A stretch of DNA of 64,000 nucleotides. It comes from Gemmatimonadetes bacterium bin94 (GTDB taxonomy: Bacteria > Gemmatimonadota > Gemmatimonadetes > Longimicrobiales > Gaopeijiaceae). Each line of letters starts with the position of its first letter. Position 1 is the first letter of the stretch. Made by a program: the position numbers and the translations under genes. Shown here piece by piece: positions 16,202 through 25,087 of this stretch. The notes beneath the pieces were generated by a model that had not been told where the DNA came from, did no database searches, and saw only the letters and a program-made list of their open reading frames with translations. Location of the stretch: contig MPNE01000001.1 in assembly GCA_002238865.1 (NCBI GenBank), positions 248,001 through 312,000 on the forward strand, given 5' to 3'.

Positions 16202-17524
16202 ATGCTGGACATCAAACAGGTGCGCCGTGACCCCGACGGGGTGGCCGCGGCACTCGAGCGGCGAGGGCAACAGGGGCTGGCCGCGTCGGTCAGGGCAGTT
16301 GCGGACCGGGATCGGGAACGGCGCGGCGCGCTTGGCCGGGTCAACGAGCTCAAGGCACTGCGAAACCGGGTATCGAAGGAGATCGGGGCGGCGCGCCGTG
16401 CGGGTGGAGACGCGACCGCAGAGATCGCACGGATGCGGGAGGTCGGCGCGAGCATCGGCGAACTTGATGCGGTGGTGGCCAGCGCCGACGCGTGGATCGC
16501 CGAGACCCTCGCGGTCATACCGAATATTCCGGATCCACGCGTCCCGGAAGGGGGCGTCGAGGCAAACCGGGTCGTGCGGAGGTGGGGCACGCCCGCCGAA
16601 TTCGATTTTGTGCCGCGGCCCCACTGGGAACTCGGCGAATCGCTGGGAATCCTCGACCTCCCGGGGGGGGTGAGGGGTGCAGGGTCGGGTTTCTTCGTAT
16701 TGCAGGGGCGGGGTGCGGCCCTTCAAAGAGGGCTGATCAACTGGATGATCGGGTTGCACGCCACCGAACACGGTTACTCGGAGCTTCGGGTTCCGTATCT
16801 GGTCAGGGAAGAGAGCATGACCGGGACGGGCCAGTTGCCGAAGTTTGCCGAGGAATCCTACGTCACGCAGCGTGACGGTCTGTGGCTGATCCCGACCGCG
16901 GAGGTGCCCGTCACAAACCTGCACCGCGGCGAGATTCTGACGGGGGATTCGCTTCCCCGGAAGTATGTGGCGTATTCCCCGTGCTTCCGAAGAGAGGCTG
17001 GTGCCGCCGGGAAGGATACCCGGGGCATGCTCCGCGTCCACCAGTTCGACAAGGTCGAGCTCGTCCGCTTCGAGCGTCCGCGGTCCGCGGCCTCGGCGCT
17101 CGAGGAGCTGACGGGTGAAGCCGGCAGGATCCTGGAACTGCTTGGGCTGCCGTACCGGGTCGTACTGCTGGCGGCGGGGGACCTGGGGTTTTCCGCCACT
17201 CTCACCTATGATCTCGAAGTGTGGGCTCCGGGTGTGCGGCAGTGGCTGGAAGTATCGAGCTGCTCGACGTTCGGCGACTACCAGGCCCGTCGGGCCGGGA
17301 TCAGATTCCGCCGGAGCCAGAGTGCCGGCACGGAGTTTGTCCACACGCTGAACGGGTCGGCTCTGGCGCTGCCGAGGCTGATGGTGGCGCTGCTGGAGAC
17401 GTGTCAGCGGCCCGATGGATCGATTTGCCTGCCGGAGGTGCTGGGTCGCACGCTGGGGTTCACCGGGATTGCGCCGGGAGACACCGCTCTCGGTCGCTCC
17501 TCGGGCGGTTCCGCTGAGCCGTGA
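16202..17524 (+). CDS. serS: Seryl-tRNA synthetase
   Basis: A 440-residue class II aminoacyl-tRNA synthetase. The N-terminal ~110 residues are the tRNA-binding coiled coil (MLDIKQVRRDPDGVAAALER). Class II motifs include TAEVPVTNLH, SPCFRREAGAAGKDTRGMLR and the motif 3 region HTLNGSALALPRLMVALLE. The length is normal. No Shine-Dalgarno is obvious, so it may depend on coupling to the upstream lipoprotein gene. Confidence 0.96.
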   Translation: MLDIKQVRRDPDGVAAALERRGQQGLAASVRAVADRDRERRGALGRVNELKALRNRVSKEIGAARRAGGDATAEIARMREVGASIGELDAVVASADAWIAETLAVIPNIPDPRVPEGGVEANRVVRRWGTPAEFDFVPRPHWELGESLGILDLPGGVRGAGSGFFVLQGRGAALQRGLINWMIGLHATEHGYSELRVPYLVREESMTGTGQLPKFAEESYVTQRDGLWLIPTAEVPVTNLHRGEILTGDSLPRKYVAYSPCFRREAGAAGKDTRGMLRVHQFDKVELVRFERPRSAASALEELTGEAGRILELLGLPYRVVLLAAGDLGFSATLTYDLEVWAPGVRQWLEVSSCSTFGDYQARRAGIRFRRSQSAGTEFVHTLNGSALALPRLMVALLETCQRPDGSICLPEVLGRTLGFTGIAPGDTALGRSSGGSAEP

Positions 17525-17531
17525 CGGAGCG

Positions 17532-18800
17532 ATGACGGGGAGAAGGACAGCGGGGAACACCCGCAGGGCAACCGGGGTGGCATCACGTACTTGGCCACTT
17601 GCGCTGGCCGTGCTTTTCGGCGCCCTGCTGGTGTGGTACATGGTCTACACGGCCCAAATCGTGCGTTCCCGCCAGGCCGACGCCGAGACCTTCACGCGAA
17701 TCTACGCGCAGGTGCAGAGCGGGTTGACGAGCCTCGACCCCGGGGCGGAGCTGGCGGCACTTACGAATCTGCAGCGCGAGCTGGTGGAACTCGGTGTACC
17801 GTTCGTCGTCACCTCGGAGCCCGGCCACAGGTACAACACCTCGGCCAACCTCCCCTTTGCGGTTTCAAACCCGCCGACGGAGGAAGAGACGGACCGAATC
17901 CTCCGCTACGCACGGGAACTCGATGAACGCAACGAGCCGGTGGGCGATCCGGGGATCGAACTGGTGCACTACGGGATCACCCCTGAAGCGGCCCGGTTGC
18001 AGTGGATCCCGTTTCTTTGGGCCTCGGGACTTCTCCTGACCGTGCTGCTCGCGGTCACGATGTTCCGCTACCAGCGCAGAACGGCGGCCGAACAGGCGTG
18101 GACCGCGATGGCGCGGGAGCTGGCCCATCAGCTGGGAACGCCGATCAGCTCGCTTCAAGGTTGGGTGGAAGTCCTGGGCCTGTCGCGCGGGGAACGTCCC
18201 GGCGAAATGGGCCAGCAAGAGGTCGCGGTGGCCATCGGCGAGGATCTGGTTCGGCTGGAACGGGTGAGCAGACGCTTTGAGTTGATCGGCAGGGATCCGG
18301 AACTGAGGCCGGTTTCCCTGAAGGACATCGTCGCCGAGCTGCGGAACTATATGGAGGCACGGCTGCCGAGGCTGGGTCCTGGCGTAGCTCTCCACGTCGA
18401 CGTTCCCGACGATCTGCCGGACGTGTTGGGCCACGAGGTATTGCTGGCCTGGGCGCTCGAAAACGTCGTCAAGAATGCGCTTGACGCGATGGCCGGTACG
18501 GGAGGCTCGATCACCATCTCGGCTCGGCCGGCGGAAAAGCGCCGGGTTGTTCTTCGGATCCGCGACACCGGGCCGGGGGTACCGTTCGAGATTCGCGACC
18601 GCCTGTTCGATCCCGGGGTCACGACCAAATCCGGAGGCTGGGGGGTGGGCCTTACCCTGACGCGGCGGATCGTCCAGGGGGTGCACAGGGGGCGGATCGA
18701 GCTGCTCGACCGCGGGGACCGTGGCGTGACCTTTCAGGCGTGGCTCCCGCTCGCAACCGATGACGGCGGGGCTGCCGTGAAGCCGGCGGCGCGCGGATGA
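17532..18800 (+). CDS. Sensor histidine kinase (orphan)
   Basis: A 422-residue membrane kinase. It has membrane helices at ~21-42 and ~158-178 flanking a ~115-residue extracytoplasmic sensor. The cytoplasmic part has the H-box RELAHQLGTPISSLQGW with phospho-accepting His199, an N-box ENVVKNALDAMAG, and G-boxes RDTGPGVP and GWGVGLTLTRRI. No HAMP domain is evident and no response regulator lies in the window, so the partner is unknown. GGAG precedes the ATG at 17532. Its stop overlaps the helicase ATG. Confidence 0.9.
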   Translation: MTGRRTAGNTRRATGVASRTWPLALAVLFGALLVWYMVYTAQIVRSRQADAETFTRIYAQVQSGLTSLDPGAELAALTNLQRELVELGVPFVVTSEPGHRYNTSANLPFAVSNPPTEEETDRILRYARELDERNEPVGDPGIELVHYGITPEAARLQWIPFLWASGLLLTVLLAVTMFRYQRRTAAEQAWTAMARELAHQLGTPISSLQGWVEVLGLSRGERPGEMGQQEVAVAIGEDLVRLERVSRRFELIGRDPELRPVSLKDIVAELRNYMEARLPRLGPGVALHVDVPDDLPDVLGHEVLLAWALENVVKNALDAMAGTGGSITISARPAEKRRVVLRIRDTGPGVPFEIRDRLFDPGVTTKSGGWGVGLTLTRRIVQGVHRGRIELLDRGDRGVTFQAWLPLATDDGGAAVKPAARG

Positions 18801-21052
18801 GCACGGCCCTCGCCGGGACGCTCAACCCGCAGCAGCGCGAGGCGGTCGAGCACTTCGAGGGTGCGTGCCTGGTGCTCGCCGGAGCCGGCTCCGGAAAGAC
18901 CCGTGTGCTGACTACCAGGGTGTGCAACCTGATCATGGAACACGGCGTGCCCGCGGACCGCATCATGGCGGTCACCTTCACGAACAAGGCCGCCGGGGAG
19001 ATGCGAGAGCGCGTCGTCGCGATGCTTGGCGAACAACCGCGAGGCATCTGGATGGGCACATTTCACGCCCTCGGCGCGCGCTTCCTGAGACGGCACGCTC
19101 CGGAGCTGGGGTGGACTCGCGGCTTTACCATCCGCGACGCGGAGCAGTCTCTGCGCGAGGTCAAGAAGGCACAGAAGAGCGTGGACGTGAATCCGGTGCA
19201 GTGGTCCCCGAGGGCCATGCGCGACCGGATTTCCGAGGCGAAGAACAGCCTGATCGGCGTGGAGGCGTTTACGAAGACTCACGGCGACGGCGCGGATTTG
19301 TTCATGGCCCGGGCCGCCCGTGTGTATCCGGCATACCAGGACGCGCTCCGCAGACAGGACGCGATGGATTTCGACGACCTGTTGTTGCAGCCCGTGCGCA
19401 TGTTCGAGGGAAACGCGGATCTCCTCCGGCGCTACCAGGGCCGCTTCGCCTTCATTCTGGTGGACGAATACCAGGACACGAACCGCGCTCAGTTCAAGCT
19501 GCTCCAGTTGTTGGCCTCGGAACACGGGAACCTCATGGTAGTCGGCGACGACGATCAGAGCATCTACGGTTGGCGGGGCGCGGACATCCGCAACATCCTC
19601 GACTTCGAAGAGAGCTTCCCCGGTGCCAGGGTGGTCCGTCTGGAGCAGAACTATCGGTCCACGCCGGTGATCCTGGATGCTGCCAACCGGGTGATTCGGC
19701 AAAACTGCGACCGCAAGGAAAAGACGCTCCGCACCGACCGCACCGGGGGCTCGCCCGTCACATGCCTGGAGGCTGGCGACGAGGGCGACGAGGCTCGCTG
19801 GATCGTGGAGGAGATCGAGCGGCGCATGCTCTCGCACGCGGAGTACGACCACCGGGACTTCGCGGTGCTCTATCGCACGAATTCCCAGTCCCGTGCTCTC
19901 GAGGACCGTTTCAGACGGCGTGGACTTCCGTACCAGATCGTGGGCGGAGTACGCTTCTACGAACGCCGCGAGATCCAGGATGTCCTCGCCTACCTCCGTC
20001 TGATCGCGAACCCTCGTGACGCGGACGCGTTCGAACGCGTGGTGAACTATCCCCGCCGCGGCGTGGGGCGCACCTCCCTGACGCGGTTCCTGGGGTTCAC
20101 CGCGGAGTCGGGGATCGAACTGCTGCAGGCCGCGGCGCAGGCCGGTGAAATCCCGGGTCTGTCGGTCTCCGCACGCCGAGGCCTCGGGAACCTCGTCCAG
20201 CTCGTCCGGAGATACTCGGAGATGACGGTCGACCATACGGCGGGCGAAGTCCTGGAGGAGCTGATCCAGGAGCTCAACCTCGTGATGCTGCTCCGGGCCG
20301 ATGGAGCGGACGGTGACGACCGGGCCGAGAACGTGCGGGAACTGATCGCTGCCGCGCGAGACTTCGAGGCGGAACAGATCCTGGAGATGGACGACGACGA
20401 CCGGGAAGTCTTCACCGATCTTGGCCTCTTCCTTCAGCACGTGGCCCTGGTGACCGACATCGACCGCCACGATCCCGGCGCCGACGCCGTGACCCTCATG
20501 ACCTTGCACAGCGCGAAGGGGCTGGAGTTCCCGGTCGTGTTCATCAGCGGGATGGAGGAGGGACTCTTCCCGCTCTCTCGCGCGTACGACGAAACGCGCC
20601 TCCTGGAGGAGGAGCGGCGCCTCTTCTACGTGGGAGTGACGCGGGCCCGGGAGAAGCTGTACCTGACGCATGCCCGCCGCCGCCGCAGGGCCGGGGAAGT
20701 CTCCTTCGGGCAGCTCTCGTCCTTCGTGGACGCTCTGGAAGACACCGTGGAAAGGCAGGGGACCAACCGGGTTCGTCCCGGCTGGGCATCATACGGGCGC
20801 CGGCAGTCCGACCCCGACCTGCCGACTCGGCCAGCACCGCGCAGCGGCTCCGGTGACCCCGACCTCGGCTTCAATCAGGACCGCCCGCGCTACGTGAAGG
20901 GCGAGCGGGTGGTGCATCAGACATTCGGTTCGGGCACGATCGTGGAGCTGGCGGGGTTCGGGCGCGACCTCAAGGTCACGGTTGATTTCGGTGAGGCGGG
21001 CCGGAAGAGGCTGCTGGTTCGCTACGCCGCTCTTGAAAGGGACTTCTTCTAG
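18797..21052 (+). CDS. UvrD/PcrA-type ATP-dependent DNA helicase
   Basis: A 751-residue superfamily 1A 3'-5' helicase. Walker A GAGSGKT is at 29-35, motif II ILVDEYQDTN, motif III GDDDQSIYGWRGAD, motif IV LEQNYRST, and motif VI region YVGVTRAREKLYL. The C-terminal Tudor-like end (GERVVHQTFGSGTIVEL) is typical of PcrA/UvrD, acting in repair and in removing proteins or RNA polymerase from DNA. It overlaps the histidine kinase by ATGA, which ties a DNA-repair helicase to a sensor kinase transcriptionally. Confidence 0.93.
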   Translation: MSTALAGTLNPQQREAVEHFEGACLVLAGAGSGKTRVLTTRVCNLIMEHGVPADRIMAVTFTNKAAGEMRERVVAMLGEQPRGIWMGTFHALGARFLRRHAPELGWTRGFTIRDAEQSLREVKKAQKSVDVNPVQWSPRAMRDRISEAKNSLIGVEAFTKTHGDGADLFMARAARVYPAYQDALRRQDAMDFDDLLLQPVRMFEGNADLLRRYQGRFAFILVDEYQDTNRAQFKLLQLLASEHGNLMVVGDDDQSIYGWRGADIRNILDFEESFPGARVVRLEQNYRSTPVILDAANRVIRQNCDRKEKTLRTDRTGGSPVTCLEAGDEGDEARWIVEEIERRMLSHAEYDHRDFAVLYRTNSQSRALEDRFRRRGLPYQIVGGVRFYERREIQDVLAYLRLIANPRDADAFERVVNYPRRGVGRTSLTRFLGFTAESGIELLQAAAQAGEIPGLSVSARRGLGNLVQLVRRYSEMTVDHTAGEVLEELIQELNLVMLLRADGADGDDRAENVRELIAAARDFEAEQILEMDDDDREVFTDLGLFLQHVALVTDIDRHDPGADAVTLMTLHSAKGLEFPVVFISGMEEGLFPLSRAYDETRLLEEERRLFYVGVTRAREKLYLTHARRRRRAGEVSFGQLSSFVDALEDTVERQGTNRVRPGWASYGRRQSDPDLPTRPAPRSGSGDPDLGFNQDRPRYVKGERVVHQTFGSGTIVELAGFGRDLKVTVDFGEAGRKRLLVRYAALERDFF

Positions 21053-21150
21053 CAAGCCGTCGGCCGCCTGGATGCCGCCCAGGCCTGCGCCCGAGTGGTG
21101 ACGCGGGATTGAATCAGCTCGAATGCCGGGAGGATTGCTTCCGCCGGGTG

Positions 21151-21774
21151 CTAGTCCGCCGCTCCGGTCTCATCGCCTTCGAGGCCGGTCCCTTCGTCGT
21201 CCAGGCCGGTCCCTTCGTCGACGCCGCCGGGCCCTTCGCCGCTCGCCGGCGCACCGCCGGGCCCATCGCCGGTATCCCCATCCGCGCCGCCCTGCCTGAT
21301 CCCCGCCCACCGCAGCAATCCGGCGCCGGTGCGCAGCATCCGAACCTTGGCTGCAGCGTCCAGCACCGCGTCCTCGGCCTCGGACTGGGCCAGATCAAGG
21401 AGCGCCGAGAGGTCGGCCACACGACCCCGGACGCTTTCGGACGCGTCACCGATGTCGTCTGCGAAGCCCCCCAGCGCCGTGCTCACGCGGTCGACCTCGG
21501 ACCGCGCGACCCGCGTGATGTGGTCGAGGTTCCTGGCCGCGTTGTTCGCATGTTCCACGAGCGGCTGCGACCGGTCGGTCGTCGCGGCCAGGAAGCCCGT
21601 CCACGCTCGCGAAAGGTGGCGCAGTTCGGCGAGGACGAAGAGCAGCACGACGAGTATCGCGACGAATGCCGCCCCCATTCCAACCGTCATCCACGCGGAA
21701 GCGAGCCCGAGACTGTCCCGGGCAACCGCGACGACGGTCGTGTCCTGGATCAATGGTGCAAGAAGGATTGGCAT
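21151..21774 (-). CDS. DUF948-like membrane protein
   Basis: A 207-residue protein with one N-terminal membrane helix (MTVGMGAAFVAILVVLLFVL), a helical region with heptad-like character, and a Gly/Glu/Asp-rich tail. DUF948-like proteins have this anchor-plus-helix layout; they are of unknown function, sometimes linked to general stress. The start at 21774 is preceded by GAGG; a longer in-frame ATG at 21846 would run into the murA promoter. It is divergent from murA and convergent with the helicase. Confidence 0.55.
   Translation of the reverse strand: MPILLAPLIQDTTVVAVARDSLGLASAWMTVGMGAAFVAILVVLLFVLAELRHLSRAWTGFLAATTDRSQPLVEHANNAARNLDHITRVARSEVDRVSTALGGFADDIGDASESVRGRVADLSALLDLAQSEAEDAVLDAAAKVRMLRTGAGLLRWAGIRQGGADGDTGDGPGGAPASGEGPGGVDEGTGLDDEGTGLEGDETGAAD
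21177..21245. repeat. Short imperfect ~21-bp coding repeats
   Basis: Two close copies of GGCCGGTCCCTTCGTCG and a third degenerate copy lie in tandem at the 3' end of the DUF948-like gene, encoding a Glu-Gly-Thr-Gly-Leu-like tail repeat (minus strand). Such repeats can expand or contract. Confidence 0.6.
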
Positions 21775-21814
21775 GAATGGCGCCTCAATGTGATCGGTGA
21801 TCGGAATATGGGGC

Positions 21815-21843
21815 TTCAGCGAGGCGCTATCCAGCGGTATCTT
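21815..21843 (+). promoter_or_regulatory. Candidate murA promoter, leaderless type
   Basis: TTCAGC (21815-21820, weak -35), a 17-base spacer, TATCTT (21838-21843). The ATG of murA begins at 21850, exactly where transcription is expected to start. No Shine-Dalgarno exists before that ATG. Confidence 0.45.
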
Positions 21844-21849
21844 CAATAC

Positions 21850-23127
21850 ATGCCATCATTCGTCGTGTCCGGTGGGAGCGAATTGGGCGGGACCATCCGG
21901 CCCGCCGGAAACAAGAATGCCGCCCTGCCGGTGCTTGCGGCGACGCTCATGTCCACCGAGCCGGTCACCATCCGCAACGTCCCCCGTATCCGGGACGTTC
22001 GCACACTGGTGGACATCATGCGAGCCCTGGGCGCCGAGGTGACCTGGACCGGTCCCAATGTCGTCTGCGTGGATGGCCGGAACGTCTCGCAGGGTGCACT
22101 TGATCCGGCGCTGTCGGCGCGAATACGGGCGTCCATCCTCCTCGCGGGCCCGCTTCTCGCACGGTTCGGTTCCCTGTCGCTCCCACCCCCGGGGGGCGAT
22201 GTCATCGGGCGCCGCCGGCTCGACACCCACGTGCTCGCGTTCCGGGCACTGGGCGCGGACGTGGAGACCTCGCACGGCCTCGACCTTCACGCACCGCAAC
22301 TCGTGGGCGCGAACATGTTCCTCGACGAGCCTTCGGTAACGGCTACCGAGAACGCCATCATGGCGGCTTCGCTGGCCCGTGGCGAGACCGTGATCCGGAA
22401 TGCGGCCGCTGAACCGCACGTTCAGGATCTCTGCCGCTTCCTGAACGCCATGGGTGCCCGAATCGGCGGGATCGGGACCGGCAATCTGGTCATCGAGGGC
22501 GTGTCGTCGCTTGGCGGGGCCGACTTCACGATCGGCCCCGATCATGTCGAGACCGGATCTTTCATCGGGCTCGCGGCAGTCACGCGCAGCAGGCTGGTGA
22601 TCGAGGACGCTCCGATGGAACACCTCGACTCCATTCTGATCGGGTTTCGCCGCATGGGGATCGATTGTCGTCCGGACGGCCGGAATCTGATCGTGGACGG
22701 ACGGGTGGAGCCGGTGATCCAGATGGACGCATTCGGGCATTTGCCCAAGGTGGACGATGGTCCGTGGCCGGCGTTTCCGGCCGATCTGACATCGATCGCG
22801 GTAGTCGCGGCCACCTGTGCCAGAGGGACGGTCCTGATCCACGAGAAGATGTTCGAGTCGCGAATGTACTTCACCGACAAGCTCGTCGCGATGGGAGCGA
22901 GGATCGTCCTTTGCGACCCGCACCGGGCCGTCGTGGTCGGCCCCTCGCCGCTGCGGGGCGGGCGTGTGGAGAGCCCTGACATACGTGCCGGGATGGCCAT
23001 TCTCATCGCTGCGCTCGGCGCCCGCGGCGAGAGCGTGATACGCAATGCCGGCCAGATCGAACGCGGCTACGAACGGATCGACGAGCGCCTCACCGCACTC
23101 GGTGCGCGGATCGAGCGACGTGATTGA
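21850..23127 (+). CDS. murA: UDP-N-acetylglucosamine 1-carboxyvinyltransferase (Asp-type)
   Basis: A 425-residue MurA, the first committed enzyme of peptidoglycan synthesis (transfers enolpyruvate from PEP to UDP-GlcNAc). NKNAALP with Lys22 is at 21-27. The loop that normally reads PGGC has Asp117 instead (PGGD, codon GAT at 22198). The Cys-to-Asp form is known in mycobacteria, chlamydiae and Borrelia and is insensitive to fosfomycin. The rest (e.g. AAAEPHVQDLCRFLNAMGA, DIRAGMAILIAAL) is standard. The start at 21850 matches homology; longer frames are rejected. Confidence 0.95.
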   Translation: MPSFVVSGGSELGGTIRPAGNKNAALPVLAATLMSTEPVTIRNVPRIRDVRTLVDIMRALGAEVTWTGPNVVCVDGRNVSQGALDPALSARIRASILLAGPLLARFGSLSLPPPGGDVIGRRRLDTHVLAFRALGADVETSHGLDLHAPQLVGANMFLDEPSVTATENAIMAASLARGETVIRNAAAEPHVQDLCRFLNAMGARIGGIGTGNLVIEGVSSLGGADFTIGPDHVETGSFIGLAAVTRSRLVIEDAPMEHLDSILIGFRRMGIDCRPDGRNLIVDGRVEPVIQMDAFGHLPKVDDGPWPAFPADLTSIAVVAATCARGTVLIHEKMFESRMYFTDKLVAMGARIVLCDPHRAVVVGPSPLRGGRVESPDIRAGMAILIAALGARGESVIRNAGQIERGYERIDERLTALGARIERRD

Positions 23128-23153
23128 CCGCCGGACCGCGTTTCAGCTATAAT
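23124..23153 (+). promoter_or_regulatory. Promoter of rimP-nusA-infB operon
   Basis: TTGACC (23124-23129, overlapping the murA stop), an 18-base spacer and a perfect TATAAT (23148-23153). Transcription would start near 23160, giving a ~90-base leader that contains a terminator-like hairpin. Confidence 0.75.
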
Positions 23154-23193
23154 TGAATCGGTGGCGGGCCGCCTCCGGGGTGGGCCCTTTCCA

Positions 23194-23224
23194 AGTGGGG
23201 GAGATGGCGTCCCCCGCTTTTTTT
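23194..23224 (+). terminator. Intrinsic terminator/attenuator in rimP leader
   Basis: A 9-bp stem (AGTGGGGGA with TCCCCCGCT, one T-G pair) with a 7-base loop, followed by seven Ts (23218-23224). It lies downstream of the rimP promoter and 25 bases before the rimP start, so it would end transcripts before the operon unless bypassed. An upstream stem GGGCC/GGCCC (23166-23187) exists, and CCTCC at 23172-23176 could pair with the terminator's G-run as an alternative structure. Rfam describes a rimP leader attenuator in proteobacteria; homology to that is not shown. Confidence 0.7.
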
Positions 23225-23249
23225 ATCCACTAGCGACAGGGTTGGCGAC

Positions 23250-23747
23250 GTGAAAACAAACCAGGCCGAGTTCCGCAGGGACTTCGAGGAACGGTTGTCC
23301 CGCCTGGGATATGATCTCGTACAGATCGAGTGGGCCGGCAACGCTCATCGCCCCGTCATCAGACTGCGGGTGGAGCGAGAAGCTCTCGACCGCCCCGTCT
23401 CCCTGGATGACTGCGCGACGGTGAGCCGGGGGGTCGAGGGGTGGCTCGACGAGGACGCGCGGATACCGGACCGGTACGTCCTCGAGGTCTCGTCGCCCGG
23501 GCTGGAGCGCCCCTTGACTCGGGACAGGGACTTCCGGCGCTTTTGCGGACAGCGGATCGCGGTGAACGGAAAAGGCGCGCTCCGCGAGGGGGCTTCCCGC
23601 CTTGAAGGACGCTTGCTGGGTCTTGTGGAAGCCGGCGATGGCGACGCGTCAATCCTGCTGCAGCTGAGTAGCGGCGATGAGGTCGAGGTTCCCCGGTCGC
23701 GGGTCGCGGGTGCTCGCCTGGTTCACGAATGGAAAAGGCCATCATGA
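23250..23747 (+). CDS. rimP: Ribosome maturation factor RimP
   Basis: A 165-residue 30S assembly factor. Motifs RLSRLGYDLVQIEW and the central DDCATVSRGVEGWLDE..YVLEVSSPGLERPLTR are diagnostic. It starts with GTG at 23250. Its stop overlaps the nusA ATG, as in the widely conserved rimP-nusA-infB arrangement. Confidence 0.95.
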   Translation: MKTNQAEFRRDFEERLSRLGYDLVQIEWAGNAHRPVIRLRVEREALDRPVSLDDCATVSRGVEGWLDEDARIPDRYVLEVSSPGLERPLTRDRDFRRFCGQRIAVNGKGALREGASRLEGRLLGLVEAGDGDASILLQLSSGDEVEVPRSRVAGARLVHEWKRPS

Positions 23748-25087
23748 ACACCGGCCTGGTAATCGCGGCATTCAGGGATATCGCGGCGGCCAAGAACCTC
23801 GATCCCGATCAGGTGAACGAGCTTATCCGCGATGGGATTCACGCCGGGCTTGCGCGGATTTACGGCGCCACCGTGGACACCGAAATCATCATCGACGATG
23901 TAGCCGGCGACATCGAGATGCTGGTGTTGAAACGGGTGGTCCCGATGGTCGAAGATCCGTCCGCGGAAGTGACGCTGGAGGAAGCCCGATGGGACGATCC
24001 CACATACGAAGTCGGCGACGTGATGGAGATTCCGGTCGACTTCTCGCAGTTCGGGCGGAACGCCGTGATGGCGGCCAAGCAGCGTATCGTGCAACTGGTC
24101 CGCGAAGGTGAACGGCAGCGCATCCGGGACGAATACGCGGATCGGGTGGGCCAACTGCTCTCCGGAGAGGTGCAGCAGATCGAGCGTGGCAAGCTGGTGC
24201 TGCTCCTGAATCGTTCCCGCGAAGCTGAGGCGATCATCCCGTGGAAGGAGCAGAATCCGCGGGAGCGTTTCCGGCAGGGAGAATCCATCCGCGCCGTACT
24301 CAAGAAGGTGGATGAAACCCCCAAGGGTCCCCGCCTGATCTTCTCCCGGGCCGACCCCCTCTTCGTGGCCGCCCTCTTCATGCTCGAAGTCCCGGAGATC
24401 CAGCAGGGAATCGTCGAGATCAAGGAGCTGACGCGGGAAGTGGGCGGGCGCACCAAGATCGCCGTGCACAGCCGGGACGAGTCCATCGACCCCGTGGGCG
24501 CGTGCGTGGGACTCAAGGGGTCCCGTGTGCAAGCCGTCGTGTCCGAGTTGGGCGGCGAGCGGATCGACATCGTCCCCTGGCACCCGGATCCCGAGATCTT
24601 TGCGCGTCGCGCCCTGGCACCTGCCCGCGTGGCCAAGGTGGTTTCGGACTCGGCGCGGCAGGTTATCACCGCGATCGTAGACGAGGACCAGCTGTCGCTC
24701 GCAATCGGGAGGAACGGCCAGAATGTCCGGCTGGCGTCCCAGTTGATCGGTTGGCAGATCGACCTCTATGGTTCCCGGGAGTGGCTGGACAGGGGTGCCG
24801 ACATCTCTCTCCTGGTGGAAGACGAAGTAGACTCGTACGAGACGGCCGACTTCCCCCTGAGCGAGCTGTCGCTGACTCCCGAAACGTTGGAAGCACTCGC
24901 GGCCGCGGGGTACCAGAGCTTCCTGGACATCATCGATCTGGACCGGGCGGACTTCCTGTCCGTCGATGGCGTTACCGAGGAAGCCGCCGCGCAGCTGCTC
25001 GCACTGATCGAAGACCTGACCGTGGTCGATTCGGAGTCGGCCAGGGTCGGCGGGAATCCGGATGGCGCGAAAGGCGAGCCTGCCTGA
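23744..25087 (+). CDS. nusA: Transcription termination/antitermination protein NusA
   Basis: A 447-residue NusA: an N-terminal RNA-polymerase-binding domain, S1 domain (~130-200), two KH domains (GACVGLKGSRVQAVV and LAIGRNGQNVRLAS), then a helix-hairpin-helix-like C-terminal repeat (GYQSFLDIIDLDRADFLSV). It modulates pausing, termination and antitermination. Its own operon leader contains a terminator, so feedback control by NusA is an attractive inference. The ATG at 23744 overlaps the rimP stop. Its stop overlaps the infB start (TGATG). Confidence 0.96.
   Translation: MNTGLVIAAFRDIAAAKNLDPDQVNELIRDGIHAGLARIYGATVDTEIIIDDVAGDIEMLVLKRVVPMVEDPSAEVTLEEARWDDPTYEVGDVMEIPVDFSQFGRNAVMAAKQRIVQLVREGERQRIRDEYADRVGQLLSGEVQQIERGKLVLLLNRSREAEAIIPWKEQNPRERFRQGESIRAVLKKVDETPKGPRLIFSRADPLFVAALFMLEVPEIQQGIVEIKELTREVGGRTKIAVHSRDESIDPVGACVGLKGSRVQAVVSELGGERIDIVPWHPDPEIFARRALAPARVAKVVSDSARQVITAIVDEDQLSLAIGRNGQNVRLASQLIGWQIDLYGSREWLDRGADISLLVEDEVDSYETADFPLSELSLTPETLEALAAAGYQSFLDIIDLDRADFLSVDGVTEEAAAQLLALIEDLTVVDSESARVGGNPDGAKGEPA

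Noticed and set aside
21060-21085. GCCTGG/CCAGGC hairpin after the helicase, as a terminator
   Set aside because: Only 6 bp and no T-run follows.
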